Shown here piece by piece: positions 1 to 4,291 of a stretch of 7,849 nucleotides of DNA. The stretch is from an uncultured Lachnospiraceae bacterium (GTDB taxonomy: Bacteria; Bacillota; Clostridia; Lachnospirales; Lachnospiraceae). The stretch covers positions 1 to 7,849 of the forward strand of contig CAUCOL010000078.1 of NCBI GenBank assembly GCA_958444395.1, in the 5' to 3' direction. Within the stretch, counting starts at the first letter, position 1. Every line of letters starts with the position of its first letter. The notes under the pieces were generated by a model. That model saw only the letters and a list, made by a program, of their open reading frames with translations, was not told the origin of the DNA and ran no database searches. A program made the translations under genes and the position numbers.

Positions 1-331
1 CACCGCCAGCCGTCATACGGTCTGTCCAGTCTGTCATCCACTGACCATCGCCCCAGCCATAAGAACCGAACAGGGCAATGGACTTGCCGGCAGCAAAACC
101 TTCTACTTCTGTTACGAAAGGCTCCATTTCTGTTTCCTCCAGTACTTCGGCACCCATTGCCGGGCAGCCGAGTGCAAATGCCTTTGCGTCCTTCAGTACA
201 TCAGCGGAAACAGCAGCGACGTTAACCACTTCAGCCTCTTTTCCGGCTGCCTTGATGCCTTCACCGACTGCCTCTGCCATAGCCTGTGTATTGCCGGACT
301 GAGACCAATAAACAACATAAATCTTATCCAT
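1..331 (-). CDS. Flavodoxin, short-chain type (C-terminus outside window)
   Basis: This minus-strand gene starts at the ATG complementary to 329-331 and runs off the left edge after 110 codons, so roughly the last 30 residues of a typical 140-residue short-chain flavodoxin are missing. Flavodoxins carry FMN and replace ferredoxin as a low-potential cytoplasmic electron carrier when iron is scarce. Seen directly: the beta-strand start MDKIYVVYW followed by the FMN phosphate loop SQSGNT (residues 10-15), the second-strand segment FALGCPAMGAE (about 52-62), and the clostridial signature GSYGWGDGQWM (about 89-99), whose aromatic residues flank the flavin. An AAAGG ribosome site lies 11 nt before the ATG. 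The gene is divergent from the fez-like operon and has its own promoter and GTTAG-type operator. The reading frame is intact over the visible part. Confidence 0.93.
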   Translation of the reverse strand, partial: MDKIYVVYWSQSGNTQAMAEAVGEGIKAAGKEAEVVNVAAVSADVLKDAKAFALGCPAMGAEVLEETEMEPFVTEVEGFAAGKSIALFGSYGWGDGQWMTDWTDRMTAGG

Positions 332-375
332 TGTGATACCAACCTTTCTAAAAATAATCTGAATAATACAAAATG

Positions 376-391
376 GTTAGAATTAACTAAC
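376..391. promoter_or_regulatory. Operator-like palindrome GTTAG-N6-CTAAC (flavodoxin)
   Basis: GTTAGAATTAACTAAC is a 16-bp inverted repeat with perfect GTTAG/CTAAC arms and a 6-bp AT spacer. It sits just downstream of the flavodoxin -10 element, across the expected transcription start, where a bound protein would block initiation. The same arms and spacing recur at 3425, 4160, 7359 and 7379. The half-sites recall DtxR/IdeR-type sites (TTAG...CTAA), but the spacing differs from the classical 19-bp box. The regulator is unknown. Confidence 0.75.
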
Positions 392-398
392 TGATGTT

Positions 399-427
399 AT
401 AATAATAAAACTGAATGTAAACGTCAA
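399..427 (-). promoter_or_regulatory. Promoter of the flavodoxin gene
   Basis: Read on the minus strand, TTGACG (complement of 422-427) and TATTAT (complement of 399-404) are separated by exactly 17 nt. The predicted start, near 392, touches the operator at 376-391. The DUF3793 gene at the other end of the window has the same two hexamers with the same spacing, which supports both calls. Confidence 0.7.
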
Positions 428-497
428 GCAGCTTCTTGATAGAAAATTCCCAATAAAAAAATATCTATACTACCGGAAAGCGACAGAAAGAAAATAA

Positions 498-514
498 TTG
501 ATAAAAAATATCAA
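498..514. promoter_or_regulatory. Fur-box-like inverted repeat upstream of the fez-like operon
   Basis: TTGATAAAAAATATCAA has 6-bp perfect arms (TTGATA/TATCAA) around five A residues. The inner 15 bp, TGATAAAAAATATCA, match 12 of 14 defined positions of the Fur 7-1-7 consensus TGATAATNATTATCA. It lies about 15 bp upstream of the proposed -35 of the operon starting at 695. Fur repression of fezAB is known from Clostridioides difficile. AT-richness makes a chance match possible, and the position upstream of -35 is not the classical repressor position. Confidence 0.5.
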
Positions 515-528
515 CAAAGAAAAAAGGC

Positions 529-557
529 TGGAAAATTGAAAGATGCCTTGGTATAAT
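529..557 (+). promoter_or_regulatory. Putative extended -10 promoter of the fez-like operon
   Basis: TATAAT at 552-557 is a consensus -10 preceded by TGG (549-551), giving the extended -10 form TGnTATAAT. A weak -35, TGGAAA (529-534, four of six matches), stands 17 nt upstream. Transcription would begin near 564, leaving a leader of about 130 nt before the ATG at 695. No better promoter was seen in 432-694. Confidence 0.55.
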
Positions 558-597
558 TTGAAGAATACGAAAAAAAATCCGATTTCGTTTTAAATGC

Positions 598-678
598 CTA
601 ACTTAAGGTAGCGGTAAACACCGTGTCAGCGGTACAGATGCGGCGTTTGAACAAATTATAAAAAAATAGATGTACCGC
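598..678 (+). promoter_or_regulatory. Structured 5' leader of the fez-like operon, function unknown
   Basis: The leader between the proposed promoter and the first gene is locally GC-richer than its AT-rich surroundings and full of symmetry. It holds a near-palindrome CTAACTTAAGGTAG (598-611), a small hairpin CGGT-AAAC-ACCG (612-623), and a perfect 8-bp inverted repeat GCGGTACA (629-636) / TGTACCGC (671-678) closing a 34-nt loop just 6 nt before the GAGGAG ribosome site. AGCGGTA occurs twice (610-616 and 628-634). I do not recognise a known riboswitch. It could be a regulatory RNA fold or a protein-binding site. Confidence 0.4.
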
Positions 679-694
679 AGAAAAGAGGAGTAAT

Positions 695-1000
695 ATGTTT
701 GATGTATTAAAAAAGATCGATGCGAAGAAAACAGGTATTTTTGCAGCAGGTGTTGCATTTGGTACAGCAGGTATCAAGGTTCTTTCCAGCCAGGATGCGA
801 AAAAGGTATATGCAAACTGTACAGCCGCTGTTCTGCGTGCAAAGGAGTGCGTTATGAAGGTTGCTGCAACCGTTCAGGAGAATGCAGAGGATATTTATGC
901 AGAGGCACAGCAGATCAATGAAGAGAGAGAAGAACAGGCTGCTGTCTATGAGGATGCTTCAGAAGAAGAGACAGAGGATGAAGCAACAGTAGAAGAATAA
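695..1000 (+). CDS. Small membrane-anchored DUF6110-like protein, candidate FezA-type ferrosome component
   Basis: This 101-residue protein is encoded 26 nt ahead of the P1B-ATPase and is clearly in the same operon. GAGGAG at 685-690 supports the ATG at 695. Residues 1-12 are short and basic (KK at 6-7 and 11-12). One hydrophobic segment at about 13-30 carries a glycine/alanine pattern (G14, G19, G23, G26) suited to tight helix packing in a membrane. Residues 33-75 form a predicted amphipathic helix with C42 and C52. Residues 74-101 are a strongly acidic, probably disordered tail. I recognise it as resembling DUF6110, a small Firmicutes family found beside such ATPases. In C. difficile a small membrane protein FezA and the ATPase FezB are required for ferrosomes; equating this gene with FezA rests on context and topology, not alignment. 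The acidic tail might bind Fe(II), which is speculation. Confidence 0.8.
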   Translation: MFDVLKKIDAKKTGIFAAGVAFGTAGIKVLSSQDAKKVYANCTAAVLRAKECVMKVAATVQENAEDIYAEAQQINEEREEQAAVYEDASEEETEDEATVEE

Positions 1001-1026
1001 GGTGAAAACAGAAAGAAGGAAGACAC

Positions 1027-3102
1027 ATGAAATTTGTAATAAAGCATGAGATAAAAGGTCGTATGCGAATTCATGTGCTGCAGGACAAAATGACCTTTGA
1101 ACGGGCGGATATACTACAGTATTATTTCAGTAATCTTACTTATATTACGTCTGTTAAGGTATATGAAAGAAATCAGGACATGGCGATCTGCTATCTGGGC
1201 AGCAGGGAGACACTGCTGAAACAGCTGAGACAGTTTGCCTATGCAAAAGCAGATGTTCCAGAGGCGTTTCTGGCAAATTCCGGAAGAGAATTAAACCAGA
1301 TATACTGGGACAAGCTGGTGAACACAGTAGTTCTGCGTTATGGTGGAAAGCTCTTTATTCCGGCACCGGTCATGGCAGGAATCACGATTCTGCGATCTTT
1401 AAAGTATATCGGGCAGGGACTGGCAACTCTGGCAAAAGGAAAGCTGGAGGTTCCGGTACTGGATGCCACTGCGATCGGGGTATCTGTCATCCGAGGAGAC
1501 TATAATACGGCTGGTTCTGTAATGTTCCTTCTGGGGATCGGAGAGATTCTGGAAGATTGGACGCACCGTAAGTCCGTCGAAGATCTGGCACGCAGTATGT
1601 CACTGAACGTCAATAAGGTCTGGGTAAAGCAGGGACAGCAGCAGGTTCTGGTGCCGACCCATGCAGTAAAAGCCGGAGACGAAGTCGTCGTACATATGGG
1701 AAATGTTATTCCGTTTGACGGCGTGGTGGCAGAGGGGGAAGCTATGGTAAATCAGGCATCCCTGACTGGAGAACCGATCGCAGTTGCCAAGACAAAGGAA
1801 AGCTACGTATATGCAGGAACTGTTGTGGAAGAAGGAGAGCTGACACTGACTGTAAAGGAGACCGTTGGATCTACCCGTTTTGAAAAGATCGTTACGATGA
1901 TCGAAGAGTCAGAGAAACTAAAATCCTCCGTAGAGGGAAAGGCAGAGCATCTGGCAGATAAGCTGGTTCCTTATACATTTGCCGGTACGGCTGCCACCTA
2001 TTTTCTGACACGGAATGTGACAAAGACACTTTCCATCCTGATGGTGGATTTCTCCTGTGCATTGAAGCTCGCAATGCCACTTTCTGTATTATCGGCGATC
2101 CGTGAAGCAAGTCTGCATAACGTAACCGTTAAGGGAGGTAAATTCCTGGAGGCAGTGGCAGATGCGGATACGATTGTGTTTGATAAGACCGGTACGCTGA
2201 CAAAGGCGCAGCCGACAGTCGTGGATGTTGTGTCCTTTAACGGAGAATCACCGGATACACTGCTTCGGATCGCAGCCTGCATGGAAGAACATTTTCCGCA
2301 TTCCATTGCAAATGCTGTTGTAGAATATGCGAAGGAACGCAATTTGGAACACAATGAAATGCATTCTAAGGTGGACTACATCGTAGCGCATGGTGTGTCT
2401 ACACAGATCAATGGCAGGAAAGCGGTTATCGGCAGTTATCATTTTGTATTTGAAGATGAACAGTGTGTGATCCCTGCCGGAAAGCAGGAGATATTTGACC
2501 GGCTTCCATTAGAATACACGCATCTATATCTGGCGATCGAAGGAGAACTTGCCGCTGTGATCTGTATTGAGGATCCGCTTCGTCCGGAGGCAGCAGCTGT
2601 TGTAAATTCATTAAAGAAAGCAGGGATCTCTAAGGTTGTTATGATGACAGGAGACAGTGAGCGGACGGCAGCAAAGGTGGCAGAAAAGGTAGGCGTAGAT
2701 GAATACTATGCGGAGGTTTTGCCGGAGGATAAGGCGAAATTCGTCGAGAAGGAAAAGCAAAAAGGCCGCAAAGTGATCATGATCGGTGATGGAATTAATG
2801 ATTCACCGGCACTGTCCGCAGCCGATGTCGGGATTGCGATCAGTGACGGGGCAGAGATTGCCCGGGAGATTGCAGATATTACAGTAGGCTCGGATGATCT
2901 GTATCAGGTGGTTACATTAAAAGCGATCAGTAACGGTCTGATGCACAAGATTCATAAGAATTATGTTCGTATCATCGGTATCAATGCGGGACTGATCGCA
3001 TTGGGCGTCTTTGGAGTGATCCAGCCGACAACCTCTGCGCTGCTGCATAACACGTCGACATTGTTGATCGGTCTGGACAGCATGAAAAATGTACTTTCAT
3101 AG
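1027..3102 (+). CDS. fezB: P1B-6-type heavy-metal ATPase, FezB-like (candidate ferrosome iron transporter)
   Basis: This 691-residue P-type ATPase has a good ribosome site (AAGGA, 6 nt before the ATG). Seen: an N-terminal ferredoxin-like region (about 1-70) without any CxxC metal site, membrane helices at about 110-180, actuator motif SLTGEP (245-250), a membrane metal-site helix with SCA (343-345) where copper and zinc ATPases have CPC, phosphorylation motif DKTGT (386-390, D386), HFPH (422-425) replacing the usual HP nucleotide-site motif, TGD (541-543), and hinge GDGINDSPAL (587-596). All catalytic residues are present, so it should hydrolyse ATP. SCA with no metal-binding CxxC domain defines subgroup P1B-6, which includes FezB, required in several anaerobes for ferrosomes (membrane-bound iron granules). 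Substrate Fe(II) is inferred. Alternatives are a Mn(II) or other divalent-metal exporter. The operon ends in a strong terminator. Confidence 0.9.
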   Translation: MKFVIKHEIKGRMRIHVLQDKMTFERADILQYYFSNLTYITSVKVYERNQDMAICYLGSRETLLKQLRQFAYAKADVPEAFLANSGRELNQIYWDKLVNTVVLRYGGKLFIPAPVMAGITILRSLKYIGQGLATLAKGKLEVPVLDATAIGVSVIRGDYNTAGSVMFLLGIGEILEDWTHRKSVEDLARSMSLNVNKVWVKQGQQQVLVPTHAVKAGDEVVVHMGNVIPFDGVVAEGEAMVNQASLTGEPIAVAKTKESYVYAGTVVEEGELTLTVKETVGSTRFEKIVTMIEESEKLKSSVEGKAEHLADKLVPYTFAGTAATYFLTRNVTKTLSILMVDFSCALKLAMPLSVLSAIREASLHNVTVKGGKFLEAVADADTIVFDKTGTLTKAQPTVVDVVSFNGESPDTLLRIAACMEEHFPHSIANAVVEYAKERNLEHNEMHSKVDYIVAHGVSTQINGRKAVIGSYHFVFEDEQCVIPAGKQEIFDRLPLEYTHLYLAIEGELAAVICIEDPLRPEAAAVVNSLKKAGISKVVMMTGDSERTAAKVAEKVGVDEYYAEVLPEDKAKFVEKEKQKGRKVIMIGDGINDSPALSAADVGIAISDGAEIAREIADITVGSDDLYQVVTLKAISNGLMHKIHKNYVRIIGINAGLIALGVFGVIQPTTSALLHNTSTLLIGLDSMKNVLS

Positions 3103-3146
3103 GATGGACAGGATTGTGTGACAGACTGACGGGGAACAAAATCACA

Positions 3147-3195
3147 GACAGGCTTTTACTTTACCGGAACAGGGTAGAGTGAAAGCCTGTCTTTT
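3147..3195 (+). terminator. Rho-independent terminator of the fez-like operon
   Basis: A 19-bp imperfect stem pairs GACAGGCTTTTACTTTACC (3147-3165) with 3173-3191 around a 7-nt loop. Only two positions deviate, and both are G·U-compatible. TTTT follows at 3192-3195. It stands 44 nt after the ATPase stop and isolates the operon from feo. Confidence 0.88.
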
Positions 3196-3215
3196 GTTGC
3201 ATTATAGGAAACTTG

Positions 3216-3269
3216 TGAGGTGTCCCTCAAAAGTTAGACTTAGAAATCTAACGATTGGAGGTCGGTACA
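3216..3269. repeat. Imperfect inverted repeat, possible IS3-family end remnant
   Basis: Two 23-bp arms (3216-3238 and 3247-3269) match at 14 of 23 positions, with a perfect core GTTAGA / TCTAAC. Text such as CTCAAAAGTTAGAC followed by CTAACGATTGGAGG resembles, from memory, the terminal and subterminal repeats upstream of orfA in IS3/IS150-group elements of Firmicutes. No transposase follows, so at most this is a relic. GTTAG and CTAAC here are 10 bp apart, not 6 as in the operators, so I do not count it as an operator. The rest of 3270-3400 holds only short hairpins and no supported gene. Confidence 0.35.
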
Positions 3270-3408
3270 TTGTCATTTCCTATTATGTAACAAAATGTTC
3301 CGAGAGGATGCGATCACGGCACGAACGGCTGCCCGTGGACTGTACTACAGTGAAAACAGCCATATAAAAACAGAGGCAGCAGAAGCAAAAAAATGTCGAA
3401 AAAAATTC

Positions 3409-3437
3409 TTGACAACTAATACACGTTAGCATATACT
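3409..3437 (+). promoter_or_regulatory. Promoter of the feoA-feoA-feoB operon
   Basis: TTGACA (3409-3414) and TATACT (3432-3437) are separated by 17 nt, nearly the ideal housekeeping-sigma promoter and the strongest in the window. The -10 hexamer lies inside the operator palindrome at 3425-3440, so occupancy would exclude RNA polymerase. The expected start is near 3444, giving a leader of about 85 nt. Confidence 0.88.
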
Positions 3438-3440
3438 AAC
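3425..3440. promoter_or_regulatory. Operator-like palindrome GTTAG-N6-CTAAC (feoA1 promoter)
   Basis: GTTAGCATATACTAAC is symmetric except for one base pair and fully covers the -10 of the feo promoter. A CTAAT half-site (3416-3420) lies 4 bp upstream, so three half-sites may be present. Placement on the -10 of an iron-transport operon makes an iron-responsive repressor site the natural reading. Confidence 0.8.
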
Positions 3441-3480
3441 AACTGACAGAAATACAAAACGAAAATTTCTATCAACAAAT

Positions 3481-3510
3481 AAAAGTTATACTACTCAATC
3501 AAAAGTTATA
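3481..3510 (+). repeat. Direct repeat AAAAGTTATA in the feo leader
   Basis: AAAAGTTATA occurs at 3481-3490 and again at 3501-3510, a period of exactly 20 bp or about two helical turns. Both copies are downstream of the promoter and upstream of the feoA1 ribosome site. They could be a protein site or chance in AT-rich DNA. Confidence 0.35.
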
Positions 3511-3530
3511 TTTGTAGAAAAGAGGTAGAT

Positions 3531-3743
3531 ATGATGCCGTTGACAATGGTAAATGAGGGTGAGGCAAACGTGATTAAGAAAGTGGGAGGAAAAGAGGAAA
3601 CAAGACGTTTTCTGGAAAATCTTGGCTTTGTAACCGGCGGTATAGTAACTGTTGTGTCCCAGATGGGTGGCAATCTAATCGTGAATGTCAAGGATTCACG
3701 GGTAGCGATTGGCAAGGATATGGCAAATAAAATAATGGTTTAA
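3531..3743 (+). CDS. feoA: FeoA family protein (first copy)
   Basis: This 70-residue protein is a small SH3-like beta-barrel that works in the cytoplasm with the Fe(II) transporter FeoB, probably by contacting its membrane or G domain. Seen: the start (M)MPLTMVNEGEANVIKKVGG, a helix with R-R-F-L-E-N-L-G-F (about 25-33), the turn VTGGIVTVVSQMGGNLIV, and the closing strand DSRVAIGKDMANKIMV, the normal FeoA order and length. Start choice: AGAGG (3521-3525) is 5 nt from the first ATG and 8 nt from the second (3534). The second gives the usual MPL beginning and may be the real start. It is first in the feo operon, directly behind the operator-controlled promoter. Two FeoA copies before FeoB are common in Clostridia. 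Confidence 0.92.
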   Translation: MMPLTMVNEGEANVIKKVGGKEETRRFLENLGFVTGGIVTVVSQMGGNLIVNVKDSRVAIGKDMANKIMV

Positions 3744-3756
3744 TATGGGAAGCATC

Positions 3757-3777
3757 CTGCATAGAATGTCTATGCAG
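3757..3777 (+). other. Perfect hairpin between feoA1 and feoA2
   Basis: CTGCATAGA and TCTATGCAG form a perfect 9-bp stem with an ATG triloop, 13 nt after the feoA1 stop. No U-tract follows, so it is not a standard terminator. It may stabilise or process the message so the two FeoA proteins differ in abundance. A second, weaker stem TCCGG/CCGGA lies at 3850-3869. The 163-nt gap holds no convincing gene. Confidence 0.6.
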
Positions 3778-3906
3778 ATGATGATAGATGCAATAATGCG
3801 TCAAGGTGTAAGATGCGGTGCTTTGGCACACAAGGCATGACAGCAGCAGTCCGGGGCGTACGATCCGGAAGACACAAAAAAAGCGTGTGCAGAAATGAGG
3901 ATTAAA

Positions 3907-4128
3907 ATGAAAACATTACGAGATGTTGCCTGTGGGCAGACTGTCAAAGTGCAGAAGTTGACAGGGGATGGACCTGTCAAAAGAAGAATCATGGATATGG
4001 GGATCACAAAAGGTGTTGAGATTTTCGTTCGAAAAGTTGCACCGCTTGGCGATCCGATTGAAGTGACAGTAAGAGGTTATGAGTTATCTCTTCGTAAAGC
4101 CGATGCAGAAATGATTCAGGTAGACTAA
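3907..4128 (+). CDS. feoA: FeoA family protein (second copy)
   Basis: This is a 73-residue FeoA-domain protein, a probable cytoplasmic partner of FeoB. Seen: MKTLRDVACGQTVKVQKLTG (first strand pair), the R-R-I-M-D-M-G-I helix (about 27-34), V-E-I-F-V-R-K-V-A-P-L-G-D-P-I-E-V (about 39-55) and GYELSLRKADAEMIQV, the classical FeoA carboxyl end; it is closer to textbook FeoA than the first copy. An in-frame ATG at 3895 exists but has no ribosome site. GAGG at 3897-3900 stands 6 nt before the ATG at 3907, which decides the start. The gene ends in a weak terminator, and feoB begins 163 nt later with its own operator-like site. The two copies are diverged, suggesting separate roles rather than recent duplication. 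Confidence 0.93.
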   Translation: MKTLRDVACGQTVKVQKLTGDGPVKRRIMDMGITKGVEIFVRKVAPLGDPIEVTVRGYELSLRKADAEMIQVD

Positions 4129-4150
4129 GATGTTTCAGTCTCTTTTTTTT
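4122..4150 (+). terminator. Weak terminator or attenuator between feoA2 and feoB
   Basis: AGACT (4122-4126) pairs with AGTCT (4137-4141), the stem overlapping the feoA2 stop codon. C and eight T residues follow (4142-4150). The short stem and long U-tract suggest partial termination, so part of feoB transcription would depend on the next promoter. Confidence 0.6.
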
Positions 4151-4177
4151 GGTACTATGGTTAGCTTAATCTAATTT
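4149..4177 (+). promoter_or_regulatory. Possible second promoter, for feoB
   Basis: TTGGTA (4149-4154) and TAATTT (4172-4177) are 17 nt apart, a modest sigma-A match that begins in the end of the terminator U-tract. The spacing relative to the operator at 4160-4175 puts the -10 on the operator edge, like the feoA1 promoter. The -35/-10 assignment alone is weak; the operator is what makes it plausible. Confidence 0.4.
4160..4175. promoter_or_regulatory. Operator-like palindrome GTTAG-N6-CTAAT (feoB)
   Basis: GTTAGCTTAATCTAAT keeps both half-sites and the 6-bp spacing of the feoA1, flavodoxin and DUF3793 sites, with one change at the last base. It lies inside the operon right after a weak terminator, implying independent control of feoB. 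Confidence 0.65.
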
Positions 4178-4291
4178 TAACAAGCATAGACAAATTAAAG
4201 CGAGTGAAAACGAATCAAAGGAAGCCGAAACGTACATGTGTTATATGTATGAAGCAAAAAGAATCAAAAAAACAAGAAAAGAGGTTAAATC

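Noticed and set aside
78..302. Plus-strand 74-codon frame at the left edge
   Set aside because: It is antisense to the flavodoxin, and its Ser/Ala/Thr-rich product reflects complementary codons.
376..391. Classical 19-bp DtxR/IdeR box at the GTTAG sites
   Set aside because: The half-sites look similar, but the arms are 6 bp apart and the flanking TTAG/CTAA repeats of the 19-bp box are missing.
598..678. NiCo (czcD) riboswitch in the fez-like leader
   Set aside because: I could not find the conserved G-rich loop blocks of that class or a four-way junction; only simple stems are visible.
1027..3102. Copper or zinc exporter (CopA/ZntA) identity for the ATPase
   Set aside because: There is no CPC or CPx motif in the metal-site helix (SCA instead) and no CxxC domain.
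3295..3429. 44-codon plus-strand frame before feoA1
   Set aside because: It has no ribosome site, no recognisable family, and its end overlaps the feo promoter and operator.
3745..3840. 31-codon plus-strand frame just after feoA1
   Set aside because: It lacks a ribosome site, contains the perfect hairpin, is unusually Met-rich and resembles nothing known to me.
3895..3906. Earlier ATG for the second feoA
   Set aside because: No ribosome site precedes 3895, while GAGG at 3897-3900 is well placed for the ATG at 3907.
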